Shown piece by piece: positions 16,715-25,588 of a DNA stretch of 64,000 bases. A model generated the notes under the pieces. It did no database searches. It was not told the origin of the DNA and worked only from the letters and a program-made list of their open reading frames with translations. The DNA lies in contig QOZQ01000016.1 in NCBI GenBank assembly GCA_003576695.1, positions 36,001 to 100,000 on the forward strand, in the 5' to 3' direction. Numbering within the stretch: the first letter of the stretch is position 1; each line of letters begins with the position of its first letter. Both the position numbers and the translations under genes were made by a program. This DNA comes from Taklimakanibacter lacteus (GTDB lineage: Bacteria > Pseudomonadota > Alphaproteobacteria > Rhizobiales > Aestuariivirgaceae).

Positions 16715-16987
16715 ATGGCGCTCGGACCGACAGGCACAAACATCAAGGACAAGCTTACCCGCGCCTTTCAGCCGCAGCTTCTCGATGTGATCGACGAGTC
16801 GCATCTGCATGCGGGCCATGCCGGATCGCATCCCGATGGTGAAAGCCATTTCCGCGTCAAAATTGTGTCTGAGGCCTTTGCCGGCAAGAGCCGGGTCGAC
16901 ATGCACCGCATGGTAAATGCGGCGCTCGCCGACGAACTCAAGTCGCGCGTTCATGCGCTCGCCATCCAGGCCTCAGAGCCAAAGTGA
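16715..16987 (+). CDS. bolA: BolA-family protein
   Basis: 90 residues from ATG 16715, with AAGGAGC ribosome binding site 8 bases upstream. The fold is a BolA alpha/beta domain: ESHLHAGHAGSHPDGESHFR, then IVSEAFAGKSRVDMHRMVN. The invariant His in VDMHRMV and the His-rich loop are Fe-S ligands when BolA pairs with a monothiol glutaredoxin. BolA proteins act in iron sensing and Fe-S trafficking. The gene is divergent from the J-domain gene, an arrangement seen in related genomes. It is convergent with the FAD oxidoreductase that ends at 16988, with no gap. Confidence 0.94.
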   Translation: MALGPTGTNIKDKLTRAFQPQLLDVIDESHLHAGHAGSHPDGESHFRVKIVSEAFAGKSRVDMHRMVNAALADELKSRVHALAIQASEPK

Positions 16988-18106
16988 TCACACCGAGCTT
17001 CTGATGCGTTGCTCGAAAGCCTCAAGGCTGTCGCCGAGCGCGGCGCGGCGGTGGAAATAGACCTTGCGGGCGAACCAGTTCATCACCGGCGTGCCGATGG
17101 CGAGATCATAGAGCCAGTTGGGCGGCGGCGCATCAATCACCCGGCGCAGCAGCAGCTTGCGGCGCATGGAGGGGATTTCGCGCTTGAGCACGCTCTCAGG
17201 CGGCGGGCCATGACGGGTCAGATGATCGGCGATCAATTGCGCGGCGCGCCGGCCATAGCGGAAGGCGAGCCTGATGCCGCCACCGGTCAAAGGCGACACA
17301 TGGCCCGCGGCATCGCCGATGAGGAGAACGCGCGGCGCCGCGAAGGGCGAGACCGGGCCGCCGCAGGGTATGCGGCCGCTGCGGCGCTCCTGCACCGCCA
17401 TCTTCGAGAATCCGAAAAGTCTCTCCGTATGGGCGAGGAAGGCCCTGAGATCGGGCTTCGCACCCTCATTGGCGGCGAGGCCGACCTGGAAGAAGCCGGG
17501 CGCCGGCGCCACCCAGGCGAGATAGCCGCGGGCGAGGTTCGAATCGAGGAAGCAATGCAGGAAGTCCGGATTGGCCATCGGCAATTCGGGATATTCGACC
17601 TCGAGCCCGGTGAGGAAGCGGCTGTTGCGGCCGAGGCCGAAGAGCTTCGCCACGGTCGAGCGCGCACCGTCGGCCCCGACCAGAAATCGGGTGCGCAGAC
17701 CGAGCTGCGGCAGGAAGATCATCTCGCCCTGGTGCAGCGCGCGCTGCAGCTTCACCGAGCAGCGTATATGGGCGCCGGCATTCTCGGCCTCGCGCGCCAG
17801 CCAGCGCAGCAGATCGGCGGTGCGGCTCGACAGGAAATAATAGCCGGGTGCGAAAAGATCGACGGAGCGCAGCGAAGGCGAGTAGAGCCTCACCCCATGG
17901 ACGGTGCGGGTAAGATGGGGCGGGATGTCGACTTCCTCCGCCGCCTCCTTGACGAGAATGCCCGTGGTCGAGATGCGGGCGCCTGGATCGCGCTTGGCTT
18001 CGAGGACGAGAGTGCGAAGCCCGCGCATGGCGGCGGCCCTGGCGCAGACCAGCCCGGCAAAGCTCGCCCCCACGATCACAAGGTCATATGCCGCGGTGTC
18101 CTTCAT
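16988..18106 (-). CDS. FAD-dependent oxidoreductase, geranylgeranyl-reductase-like
   Basis: 372 residues from ATG 18106. Dinucleotide-binding motif YDLVIVGASFAGLVCARAAA (8-27) and the second FAD motif VLLIGDAAGHVSPLTGGGIR define the group of flavoproteins that includes geranylgeranyl reductases and aromatic monooxygenases. No signal peptide. The C-terminal 70 residues are basic and contain PPNWLYDLAIGTPVMNWF, which may contact membranes or a lipid substrate. The substrate cannot be told from sequence. It lies between bolA and the corC-like gene on the strand of the aro operon, with a 57-base gap to corC, and could be read through from it. Confidence 0.82.
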   Translation of the reverse strand: MKDTAAYDLVIVGASFAGLVCARAAAMRGLRTLVLEAKRDPGARISTTGILVKEAAEEVDIPPHLTRTVHGVRLYSPSLRSVDLFAPGYYFLSSRTADLLRWLAREAENAGAHIRCSVKLQRALHQGEMIFLPQLGLRTRFLVGADGARSTVAKLFGLGRNSRFLTGLEVEYPELPMANPDFLHCFLDSNLARGYLAWVAPAPGFFQVGLAANEGAKPDLRAFLAHTERLFGFSKMAVQERRSGRIPCGGPVSPFAAPRVLLIGDAAGHVSPLTGGGIRLAFRYGRRAAQLIADHLTRHGPPPESVLKREIPSMRRKLLLRRVIDAPPPNWLYDLAIGTPVMNWFARKVYFHRRAALGDSLEAFEQRIRSSV

Positions 18107-18163
18107 GATGACGCAAGGAAAGCGAGCAAGGTGGTTATTTGAAGGCAGCGCCTGTGCAGGGAT

Positions 18164-18991
18164 CTACTCGGCCGGCGTGACCCTGAGCGTGGTGATCTGA
18201 TGGCGGCGCTTGCGCATCACTTCGAAGCGGAAGCCGTGGAAAGTAAACGCCTGGCCGGTATCCGGAATCATACGTGCCTCATGCACGACGAGGCCCGCGA
18301 CCGTCGTCACTTCCGCATCGGGCAGGCGCCAGTCGAGCGTGCGGTTGAGGTCGCGGATCGGCACGGCGCCATCGATGATCACCGAGCCGTCCTTCTGCTT
18401 GCGGATGCGCGGACGCTCGGCATCATGCTCATCGGAAATGTCACCGACGATTTCCTCCAGAACGTCCTCGAGCGTCACGAGGCCCATGACCTCGCCATAT
18501 TCATCGACCACCAGCGCAAAATGCGTCTTGCGCCGCAGGAAGGCGGCAAGCTGATCGGACACGCGGCGCGTGTCGGGCACGAACCACAGCGGCTTCAGGA
18601 TCGTCTCGATCATGATCTTCGCGGCATCGCCCTCATTTTCGAGAAAAGCCGCGAACAGATCCTTCACATGCAGGATGCCGATGATGTTGTCGGGCCGTTC
18701 CTTCCAGACCGGCACGCGGCTGTGTCCGCTCTTCAGCACTTCCTTGATGATCTGATCGCGCGGCATTGCCGCATCGATGGTCGTCATCTTGGTGCGGTGG
18801 ACCATGACGTCGAAGACTTCGAGCTCGGAGAGATCGAGGATGCCGCCCAGCATGTCGCGGTCCTTCTTCACGAAGGCGCCTTCCTTGTGGTGCTGGTCTA
18901 TGGCGCCGCGCAGCTCTTCCTGCGCGGTCTGCGCCTCGAGGAGGCCGAGCCGCTCGAGAAGTCGTCCGAAGCCTCTGGCGAATGCCCTCAT
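18164..18991 (-). CDS. CorC/HlyC-type CBS-pair protein lacking the DUF21 membrane domain
   Basis: 275 residues from ATG 18991, which overlaps the aroB stop (ATGA). Two CBS domains (about 65-190) include [20 protein letters not shown] and [21 protein letters not shown] CorC_HlyC transporter-associated domain follows (about 205-275). In most hyphomicrobial genomes I know of, the gene after aroB encodes a protein of about 430 residues with an N-terminal four-helix DUF21 domain (CNNM/HlyC). Here no hydrophobic segment precedes the CBS pair, and there is no room for one because aroB abuts. It therefore resembles stand-alone CorC (about 290 residues), presumably modulating a Mg/Co transporter elsewhere. 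Confidence 0.88.
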   Translation of the reverse strand: MRAFARGFGRLLERLGLLEAQTAQEELRGAIDQHHKEGAFVKKDRDMLGGILDLSELEVFDVMVHRTKMTTIDAAMPRDQIIKEVLKSGHSRVPVWKERPDNIIGILHVKDLFAAFLENEGDAAKIMIETILKPLWFVPDTRRVSDQLAAFLRRKTHFALVVDEYGEVMGLVTLEDVLEEIVGDISDEHDAERPRIRKQKDGSVIIDGAVPIRDLNRTLDWRLPDAEVTTVAGLVVHEARMIPDTGQAFTFHGFRFEVMRKRRHQITTLRVTPAE

Positions 18992-20118
18992 TGCTCCTTC
19001 TGTTCCCCGGCCAGGAAAGCGAGCACGTCCTTCTCCTCGACATCGCGGGTGATGAAGGCCTCGCCAATGCCGCGCGCCAGGATGAAAGTGAGCTTGCCGG
19101 CGACCGCCTTCTTATCCTGGCGCATGATGTCGATGAGCTTTTCAGGTCCTGGCAGCTCGCCTGGAATGTCAGCGAGGCGGGTCGGAAGGCCGACCGATTT
19201 GAGATGCGCCTCGACGCGCTCTGCTGTTCCCCCGGCGCACAGGCCTTGCCGTTCCGAGAACCGGAAGGCCTGCGCCATCCCGATCGCGACACCCTCGCCA
19301 TGCAGCAGGCGCGATGAATAGCCGGTCGCGGCCTCGAGCGCATGGCCGAAAGTGTGGCCGAGATTGAGCAGCGCCCGGACGCCGGTTTCGGTCTCGTCCT
19401 CGGCGACGATCCGGGCTTTCATTTCGCAGCTCCTGGTGATCGCCTTGATACGCGCCTGGGCGTCGCCGGCGAACAAAGCCGGCGCATTGGCCTCCAACCA
19501 GGTGAAGAACTGCGCATCGCCGAGGAGGCCGTATTTCGCCACCTCGGCATAGCCCGCGGCGAGCTCGCGCAGGGGCAGCGTGTCGAGGAGGGCTATGTCG
19601 ATGAGGACGCTGCGCGGCTGGTGGAAGGCGCCAATGAGATTCTTGCCATGCGGTGAATTGATGCCGGTCTTGCCGCCGACCGAACTGTCGACCTGGGCGA
19701 GGAGCGTCGTCGGGATCTGGATGAAATCGACGCCGCGCCTGAGCACCGATGCGGCGAAGCCGGCGAGATCGCCAATGACGCCGCCGCCCAGAGCGATGAC
19801 CATGTCACGCCGCTCGACGCCCGCGGCCAGCAGTCCGTCGCAGGTTTCGGCCAGATGCTTGTAGCTCTTGGTCGCCTCGCCCGCCGGCAGAACGAGGGCG
19901 GTGGCGGTGATGCCTTCCCTGGCCAGACTGTCCTTGAGCCGATCGAGATGCCGGGCGGCGACATTGCTGTCGGTGACGATGGCGACCTGTGGACGCTTGA
20001 GAAACGGCTTGATGCGCTCGCCGGCGCTGGCGATGAGACCCTCGCCAATGGCGATCTCATAGCTGCGCGAGCCCAGATCGACGGCGACGGTGGTGTGCGG
20101 TGCTTCAGGCTTGTGCAT
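18988..20118 (-). CDS. aroB: 3-Dehydroquinate synthase
   Basis: 376 residues from ATG 20118. NAD-binding and catalytic segments are clear: [39 protein letters not shown], and the zinc site [20 protein letters not shown]. It converts DAHP to 3-dehydroquinate, step two of the shikimate pathway, in the cytosol. Its 5' end overlaps aroK by 14 bases, and its stop overlaps the corC-like start. The aroK-aroB-corC order is the usual one in this order of bacteria. Length is standard. Confidence 0.97.
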   Translation of the reverse strand: MHKPEAPHTTVAVDLGSRSYEIAIGEGLIASAGERIKPFLKRPQVAIVTDSNVAARHLDRLKDSLAREGITATALVLPAGEATKSYKHLAETCDGLLAAGVERRDMVIALGGGVIGDLAGFAASVLRRGVDFIQIPTTLLAQVDSSVGGKTGINSPHGKNLIGAFHQPRSVLIDIALLDTLPLRELAAGYAEVAKYGLLGDAQFFTWLEANAPALFAGDAQARIKAITRSCEMKARIVAEDETETGVRALLNLGHTFGHALEAATGYSSRLLHGEGVAIGMAQAFRFSERQGLCAGGTAERVEAHLKSVGLPTRLADIPGELPGPEKLIDIMRQDKKAVAGKLTFILARGIGEAFITRDVEEKDVLAFLAGEQKEQ

Positions 20119-20698
20119 TGTTCAAACGATCCCAACCCGGCCAGCGCGCCAGGGTCTTGATGATGCTGTTGACGATCGATGTATGAGCCACATCGCGGCT
20201 GTCCACCGTGATGTCGGCTTCGGCATAGACGGGATAGCGCTCATCCATCAGCTTGCGCATGACCGCTTCCGGATCGTCATTCCGCAGAAGCGGCCGGTTG
20301 GAGCGGCGGCGCACCCGGCGCATCAGCAGATCGAAATCGGCCCTGAGCCAGATCGATATGCCATGGCGCCTGATCGCGGCCCGGGTCTCGGCATTCATAT
20401 AGGCGCCGCCGCCGGTGGCCAGCACCTGGGCGCCGTTCTCGAGGAGGCGCGCGATCACCTTGCGTTCGCCGTCGCGGAAATAGGCTTCGCCATGCCGGGC
20501 GAAGATCTCGGGGATGGTCTGGCCGGCGGCGAGCTCGATCTCATGGTCGGCATCGACGAAAGCGAGGCCCAGTTTCTCGGCCAGGCGCCGGCCGACCGTC
20601 GTCTTGCCGGCCCCCATGAGGCCGACCAGCACGATCGGGTGGCCATCGAGACGCTGGCGGACGGCGGTCGTATCCTTGCTGAGCGAGCGACGGGCCAT
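20105..20698 (-). CDS. aroK: Shikimate kinase
   Basis: 197 residues from ATG 20698. Walker A is [19 protein letters not shown] (about 26-44). Shikimate-binding elements are [17 protein letters not shown] and LATGGGAYM, and the lid Arg region is RRSNRPLL. It phosphorylates shikimate with ATP. It is the first gene of aroK-aroB-corC and overlaps aroB. About 200 bases separate it from the divergent micro-gene/xerD unit, so promoters for both must lie there. Confidence 0.96.
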   Translation of the reverse strand: MARRSLSKDTTAVRQRLDGHPIVLVGLMGAGKTTVGRRLAEKLGLAFVDADHEIELAAGQTIPEIFARHGEAYFRDGERKVIARLLENGAQVLATGGGAYMNAETRAAIRRHGISIWLRADFDLLMRRVRRRSNRPLLRNDDPEAVMRKLMDERYPVYAEADITVDSRDVAHTSIVNSIIKTLARWPGWDRLNNAQA

Positions 20699-20900
20699 GT
20701 TACCGGTAGGTCGATTTCATCAGTTTTCGCGGGTCTCGCATAGCGGGTTATCTGTTCAAGGGGAATTGTTTCGCATTCTGCATCGTAACGACACAGGTTA
20801 GCTTATATTTATCCTTATAATGGGAATCTGAGGCGCCTGAAGCACTTGGCGTTGGGCAAGCAATCAGGCAAAAGGACTGCCGGGTGAGGAAGGACGTGTC

Positions 20901-21044
20901 GTGCCTGATACTGTTCGCTTTCTGTTAATCATCGCGTGCTTGGCTGGGGCCGTCTATGGAGCTGCCTGGGGATTGGCGAACTATCCCCCGGAACAGTCCG
21001 AGATCGTCAAGGCGCTGCCCCATGAAAAACTCAGACAGCAATGA
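20901..21044 (+). CDS. 47-residue membrane micro-protein upstream of xerD
   Basis: GTG 20901 follows an excellent ribosome binding site (GAGGAAGGA at 20886-20894). The product starts VPDTVRFLLIIACLAGAVYG and continues through AAWGLANYPPEQSEI to HEKLRQQ. It has one transmembrane helix (about residues 5-27) and a short polar C-terminus. Similar tiny proteins with an NxPPEQ motif precede xerD in other Hyphomicrobiales; from memory, they are often mislabelled as histidine kinase. The stop lies 23 bases inside xerD, so translation is probably coupled. Function unknown. Confidence 0.72.
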   Translation: MPDTVRFLLIIACLAGAVYGAAWGLANYPPEQSEIVKALPHEKLRQQ

Positions 21045-21975
21045 GCCCGCCCGCCGCGACAGCCGACTGATCGAGCGGTTCCTGGAAATGATGAGCGCCG
21101 AACGGGGCGCGGCGCAGAACACGCTTGCCGCCTATCAGCGTGATCTTTCGGCCTATGCCGACTTCCTCACGGCGGAGGGGGCGGATCTCAGGGGGGCACG
21201 TCCGGAACATATAAGGAACTATCTTGCCAGCCTCGATGCCGAAGGCATCAAGGCGTCGAGCGCTGCGCGCAAGCTGTCGGCCATAAGGCAATTCCACAAT
21301 TTCCTGTATGGCGAGGGTATTCTTCGTGAAAATCCCGCGACCGCGATCGATGCGCCGCGCTTGCGCCGGCCCCTTCCCAAGGTCCTCAACCCCGAAGACG
21401 TCACCCGCCTGATGGATGTGGCGACGAGCCGAATCGGCCGGCTCAAAGGCAAGGCCAGGCTCAAGGCGCTGAGACTCCATTGCCTGCTCGAGCTCATCTA
21501 TGCGACGGGCCTTCGCGTCTCGGAGCTGGTGAGCCTAAGGAAGCAGGCGGTCGCCCGGGGACCGCAATTCATCCTGGTCAAGGGCAAAGGCGGGCGCGAA
21601 CGCATGGTGCCGGTGTCGAAAACGGCGTTCACCGCCGTCGCGGCCTATCTCGCCGCCCTGCAGGCGGAAAGTGAAGAAGAGACGCCTTGGCTGTTTCCCT
21701 CGCATGGCGACCAGGGGCATCTGACGCGCCAGCATTTCGCCCTCGAACTCAAGGCGCTGGCGGTCGAAGCGGGCTTCGATGCCGACCAGGTCTCGCCGCA
21801 CGTGCTGCGTCATGCCTTTGCCAGCCATCTCCTGGCGGGCGGCGCGGATCTCCGGGCGGTGCAGCAGATGCTGGGCCATGCCGATATCGCGACGACCCAG
21901 ATCTACACGCATGTGCAGACCGACCGTTTGCGGTCGGCGGTTGAAACACATCATCCCCTGGCGAAGTCTGGTTGA
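21022..21975 (+). CDS. xerD: Site-specific tyrosine recombinase XerD
   Basis: 317 residues from ATG 21022 (MKNSDSNEPARRDSRL). An upstream in-frame ATG at 20956 lies inside the micro-gene and has no ribosome site. The N-terminal SAM-like domain (about 20-100) includes RGAAQNTLAAYQRDLSAY. The catalytic set is intact: Arg in YATGLRVSELVSL, Lys in VKGKGGRERMVP, HxxR in HVLRHAFASHLL, His in LGHADIATTQ and Tyr in IYTHV. With XerC it resolves chromosome dimers at dif. The adjacent accA and the usual gene order mark it as the core XerD, not an island integrase. Confidence 0.96.
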   Translation: MKNSDSNEPARRDSRLIERFLEMMSAERGAAQNTLAAYQRDLSAYADFLTAEGADLRGARPEHIRNYLASLDAEGIKASSAARKLSAIRQFHNFLYGEGILRENPATAIDAPRLRRPLPKVLNPEDVTRLMDVATSRIGRLKGKARLKALRLHCLLELIYATGLRVSELVSLRKQAVARGPQFILVKGKGGRERMVPVSKTAFTAVAAYLAALQAESEEETPWLFPSHGDQGHLTRQHFALELKALAVEAGFDADQVSPHVLRHAFASHLLAGGADLRAVQQMLGHADIATTQIYTHVQTDRLRSAVETHHPLAKSG

Positions 21976-22006
21976 CATCCAGGGTCGCAATAGCCACTTT
22001 GCGCCG

Positions 22007-22032
22007 CAATCGGGCCGTTCTGGCCCGAATTG
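22007..22032 (+). other. Hairpin between xerD and accA
   Basis: CAATCGGGCC (22007-22016) and GGCCCGAATTG (22022-22032) form a 10-bp stem with one bulged T and a GTTCT loop. It lies 10 bases before the accA ribosome binding site. There is no T-tract, so it may be an attenuator or translation-control element rather than a terminator. Confidence 0.45.
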
Positions 22033-22049
22033 CCCCCCTTTGAGGTTCA

Positions 22050-23003
22050 ATGCACGCCTATCTCGATTTCGAAGCCCCTCTCGCCGAGCTTGAAGGCAAG
22101 ATCGCGGAGCTCAAGGCTATTGCCAATCCGGACTCCGCCGTCTCCATTGGCGATGAGGTGAAGGCGCTCGAGAAAAAGGCGGCGAAGAGCCTGGCCGATC
22201 TCTATCAGAATCTCAGCCCCTGGCAGAAAGCACAGGTCGCGCGCCATCCCGACCGGCCGCACAGCGCCGATTACATCGCGACCCTCATCACCGATTACAC
22301 GCCGATGGCGGGCGATCGCAAATTCGGCGAAGACAATGCGATCGTCGGCGGGCTGGGCCGGTTCCGCGGCGAAGCGGTGGCGGTGATCGGCCAGGAAAAG
22401 GGCCATGACACCCAGACACGCCTCAAGCATAATTTCGGCATGGCGCGGCCGGAAGGTTATCGCAAGGCGGTGCGGCTCATGGAGACCGCCGACCGCTTCG
22501 GCATTCCCGTTCTCACCTTCATCGACACGGCCGGCGCCTATCCCGGCATCGATGCCGAAGAGCGCGGCCAGGCCGAAGCGATCGCGCGTTCGACCGATTG
22601 CTGCCTCGGCCTCGGCGTACCGCTCGTTTCGGTGATCATCGGCGAGGGCGGATCGGGTGGTGCCATTGCGATCGCCACCGCCAACGCCGTGCTGATGCTC
22701 GAACATGCGATCTACAGCGTGATCTCGCCCGAGGGAGCGGCCTCCATCCTGTGGCGCGATGCGACGCGGGCCAAGGACGCGGCCGCCGCCATGCGCATCA
22801 CCGCACAGGATCTCAAGAAGCTCGGCATCATCGACGACATCATCGGCGAGCCTCTGGGCGGCGCCCATCGCGGCCCGGAACAGGTGATGGCCGCCACCGA
22901 GGATGCGATCTCGCGCTCGCTCAGGGCTTTCAGCGCCATGCCGCCCGATGCGCTGAGGGCGCAACGGCGCGACAAATTCCTGGCGATCGGCCGGGATCTC
23001 TGA
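22050..23003 (+). CDS. accA: Acetyl-CoA carboxylase carboxyltransferase subunit alpha
   Basis: 317 residues from ATG 22050, with ribosome site TTGAGG. It opens [20 protein letters not shown] (helical N-terminus). The crotonase-like carboxyltransferase core includes [19 protein letters not shown] and [20 protein letters not shown], then [12 protein letters not shown]. With AccD it transfers the carboxyl group from biotin to acetyl-CoA to make malonyl-CoA, the first step of fatty-acid synthesis. accD is not in the window. Length is typical, and xerD-accA-L,D-transpeptidase is a known hyphomicrobial order. Confidence 0.97.
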   Translation: MHAYLDFEAPLAELEGKIAELKAIANPDSAVSIGDEVKALEKKAAKSLADLYQNLSPWQKAQVARHPDRPHSADYIATLITDYTPMAGDRKFGEDNAIVGGLGRFRGEAVAVIGQEKGHDTQTRLKHNFGMARPEGYRKAVRLMETADRFGIPVLTFIDTAGAYPGIDAEERGQAEAIARSTDCCLGLGVPLVSVIIGEGGSGGAIAIATANAVLMLEHAIYSVISPEGAASILWRDATRAKDAAAAMRITAQDLKKLGIIDDIIGEPLGGAHRGPEQVMAATEDAISRSLRAFSAMPPDALRAQRRDKFLAIGRDL

Positions 23004-23056
23004 TCCGGCAGGCGGCCCGCCCAAAAGCTGCCTTCATCGCTGCTCATTCTTCCCCC

Positions 23057-23764
23057 ATGCGGGTTGTGAAATTGCTATCCGTGCTGGCGGCGCTCCTGGC
23101 GGCGGGCGCCATTTTCTATTTGGCCTATGAGCGGTACGAGCGTCATGCGGTGGCCGAGGCGCGAAGGACATTGCCGGGCCGGCTTGCCAATCAGGAACTG
23201 CATATCGGCCAGCCGGTCTTCCTGCGCATCTTCAAGCAGGAGGCCGTGCTCGAGCTGTGGATGCGGAACGACAAGGGATGGCGGCTCTTCCAGTCCTACC
23301 CGATCTGCCGGTTCTCAGGCGGGCTCGGCCCAAAGCTCAAGACCGGCGACCGGCAGGCGCCGGAAGGCTTCTATCAAGTGGCCGCCGCGCAGCTCAATCC
23401 CAACAGCCGTCATCATTTGTCCTTCAATCTCGGCTTTCCCAACGCATTTGATCGCGCCCATGGCCGCACCGGCTCTTATCTCATGGTGCATGGCGGCTGC
23501 AGCTCGATCGGCTGCTATGCAATGACCGATCCCGCCGTCGATGACATCTATCGGCTGGTCGCTGCGGCATTGCGCAACGGCCAGACGCGTGTCGATGTGC
23601 ATGCGTTTCCCTTCCGCATGACACCGGCCAATATGGCAAGCCATGGCCGTTCACGCTGGATTGACTTCTGGAGAGACCTGAAGCCGGCCTATGATTTGTT
23701 CGAGAAAGGACGGCGGGTGCCCGCCGTCGAGCTCGTCGACCGGCGCTATGTCGTCAAGGGTTAG
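23057..23764 (+). CDS. Murein L,D-transpeptidase, YafK family
   Basis: 235 residues from ATG 23057. An N-terminal signal anchor (about 5-25: LLSVLAALLAAGAIFYLAY) places it in the periplasm. The YkuD-type catalytic motif is MVHGGCSSIGCYAMTD (about 152-167), with His, Ser and the nucleophile Cys of SIGCYAM. Such enzymes cross-link or edit peptidoglycan, or attach proteins to it. The downstream Flp pilin gene, on the other strand, overlaps its last 11 bases. It follows accA by 53 bases and is probably co-transcribed. Confidence 0.9.
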   Translation: MRVVKLLSVLAALLAAGAIFYLAYERYERHAVAEARRTLPGRLANQELHIGQPVFLRIFKQEAVLELWMRNDKGWRLFQSYPICRFSGGLGPKLKTGDRQAPEGFYQVAAAQLNPNSRHHLSFNLGFPNAFDRAHGRTGSYLMVHGGCSSIGCYAMTDPAVDDIYRLVAAALRNGQTRVDVHAFPFRMTPANMASHGRSRWIDFWRDLKPAYDLFEKGRRVPAVELVDRRYVVKG

Positions 23765-23942
23765 CCACCCCGCTGACGCCGGAGACGATGGTCGCATAGA
23801 GGTCGGCGACGCCGGTGCCGAGCAGCTGGACGGCGGTTATGATGACGAGGAAGATGCCGGAGGCCAGAAGGGCATATTCAATGGCCGTGGCGCCTTTCCT
23901 GTCTTTGAGAAAGCGTACCAGCCTTGTCACGGACACTCCCAT
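23754..23942 (-). CDS. Flp/Fap-type class IVb pilin (orphan)
   Basis: 62 residues from ATG 23942, with GGAG upstream. The short leader MGVSVTRLVRFLKDRKG precedes the prepilin peptidase site. The mature start ATAIEYALLASGIFLVI has Glu at +5 and a hydrophobic helix, as in Flp pilins of tad systems. A tail of about 15 residues ends VSGVANP. No tad/cpa genes are in the window, so this copy is separated from its assembly machinery. Its 3' end overlaps that of the L,D-transpeptidase gene by 11 bases (convergent). Confidence 0.9.
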   Translation of the reverse strand: MGVSVTRLVRFLKDRKGATAIEYALLASGIFLVIITAVQLLGTGVADLYATIVSGVSGVANP

Positions 23943-24140
23943 TGCTTACTCCGACCCTATGGTCTCGCTGCCGGGAGCGTAGACGAGGCGGCTTCAGTGC
24001 AGGTTAACGAAAGCGTTCAAATTCCAAGCAGTTTCCCTTCGGTCAGAGAAAAAATACGTGACTTCCATATTTTCACCCCCAATTAGACCCGTAATGAAGC
24101 GGGGCACTTGCCAAGCATTAACCGAGGAACAGGATCGATC

Positions 24141-25565
24141 ATGCCTCTGATTTCGCGACGCCATCTCATTGCCGGCATGGGGTCGGCGGTCTTGCTGACG
24201 GCAGGCAGGCAGGCGGCGGCGGCTCCCGGCGTCACCTCGATCGCAGCCGGGACGCGCATCATCGAGGTCAAGGGCAAGGCGGCCAAGGTCTTCGGCCTTG
24301 CGAGCGAGCAGGGTAAACAGGGATTTACCTTTGCGGCGGAGCGGCAGATCCGGATTGCGCTCGCCAATGGGCTCGACGAACCCACCCTCATCCATTGGCA
24401 TGGCCAGACGCCGCCCACCGAGCAGGATGGCGTGCCCGGCCTGTCGCAGCCGGCTCTCAAACCCGGCGAGAGCTATGAATATGATTTCACACCGCGCTCA
24501 GGCACGCACTGGATGCATTCGCATGTCGGTCTCCAGGAGCAGAAGCTGCTCGCGGCACCCATGATCGTGCGCGACAAGGCCGATCTCGCCGCCGACGAGC
24601 AGGAGCATGTCGTGCTGCTGCATGATTTCACCTTCCGCGAGCCGCAGGAGATCCTGGACGAGCTCAAGTCGGGCGGCGGCGGGCATGCCGCGCATGGCGG
24701 CGGCTCGGGCGACATGAGCGGAATGGATCACAGCAAGATGGCCATGGCGCCGGCGATGATCAACGATGTCAGCTTCGATGCCTTCCTCGCCAATGACCGC
24801 ACGCTCGATGACCCGGAGGTGGTGCGGGCCGAGGTCGGGGGCCGCGTCAGACTCAGGATCATCAATGGCGCCGCCGCGTCCAATATGTGGGTGGATCTGG
24901 GCGGGCTTGCGGGCGAGCTCATCGCGGTCGACGGCAATGCTATCGCGCCGGTCAAAGCCAGCCTGTTCCCGCTCGCCATCGCGCAACGCGCCGATATCCG
25001 CATCGCGCTGCCCGGCGAGGCCAAAGCATGGCCGATCCTGTTCCGCCCGGAAGGAACGAACCGGCGCACCGGCATCGTGATCGCCGCGGGCAATGGTGAG
25101 ATCGGGAAGATCGCGGAGGAAGGCGATATGGCGCCGCCGCTCGACCTCGACTTCGAACTGCGGCTGACGGCGCGCAAAGGCCTTGCGCCTGAACCCATTA
25201 CCCGCACCGAGATGCTCATGCTGACGGGTGGGGACAAGGATTATGTCTGGGGATTTAACGGCAAGGCCTCGATGCATGACACGCTGTTCGGCGTGAGGCT
25301 TGGCGAACGCATCGCCATCATGATGCACAATATGACGAGCATGGCGCATCCGATGCATCTGCACGGGCATCATTTCCAGGTCATCGGCATCAACGGGCGC
25401 AAGATCGCAGGCGCGATGCGCGACACGATACTGGTGCCGCCCAATGCCGCCGTCACGGTCGCCTTCGATGCCGACAATCCCGGCAACTGGGCCTTCCACT
25501 GCCATCACGTCTATCATATGAATGCCGGCATGATGGGCGCGGTCGCTTATGTGAACGCTGCCTGA
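24141..25565 (+). CDS. Multicopper oxidase (CueO/CopA-like), Tat-exported
   Basis: 474 residues from ATG 24141. A twin-arginine-type signal (SRRHLIAGMGSAVLL) directs export of the folded enzyme. Copper ligands are in order: LIHWHGQTPP and HWMHSHVGLQEQ in domain 1, then HPMHLHGHHFQVIG and AFHCHHVYHMNAGMMG in domain 3, giving the type 1 and trinuclear type 2/3 sites. A Met/His-rich stretch (about 185-206: GHAAHGGG, then MSGMDHSKMAM) resembles the copper-handling insert of CueO. It probably oxidises Cu(I) and phenolics in the periplasm. Followed after 23 bases by an amidohydrolase on the same strand. No cop efflux gene is adjacent. Confidence 0.93.
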   Translation: MPLISRRHLIAGMGSAVLLTAGRQAAAAPGVTSIAAGTRIIEVKGKAAKVFGLASEQGKQGFTFAAERQIRIALANGLDEPTLIHWHGQTPPTEQDGVPGLSQPALKPGESYEYDFTPRSGTHWMHSHVGLQEQKLLAAPMIVRDKADLAADEQEHVVLLHDFTFREPQEILDELKSGGGGHAAHGGGSGDMSGMDHSKMAMAPAMINDVSFDAFLANDRTLDDPEVVRAEVGGRVRLRIINGAAASNMWVDLGGLAGELIAVDGNAIAPVKASLFPLAIAQRADIRIALPGEAKAWPILFRPEGTNRRTGIVIAAGNGEIGKIAEEGDMAPPLDLDFELRLTARKGLAPEPITRTEMLMLTGGDKDYVWGFNGKASMHDTLFGVRLGERIAIMMHNMTSMAHPMHLHGHHFQVIGINGRKIAGAMRDTILVPPNAAVTVAFDADNPGNWAFHCHHVYHMNAGMMGAVAYVNAA

Positions 25566-25588
25566 TTTCCTCATAAAGGGGGGCGGGA

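Noticed and set aside
20752..20780. GGAAT-N17-CGTA before the micro-gene as an EcfG promoter.
   Set aside because: Both halves deviate from the consensus and the spacing is at the limit. A TATAAT at 20816-20821 is a competing signal without a clear -35.
21022..21975. Tyrosine recombinase considered as the integrase of a genomic island.
   Set aside because: Sequence and neighbours (aroK upstream, accA downstream) match the core XerD locus, and no att repeats flank it.
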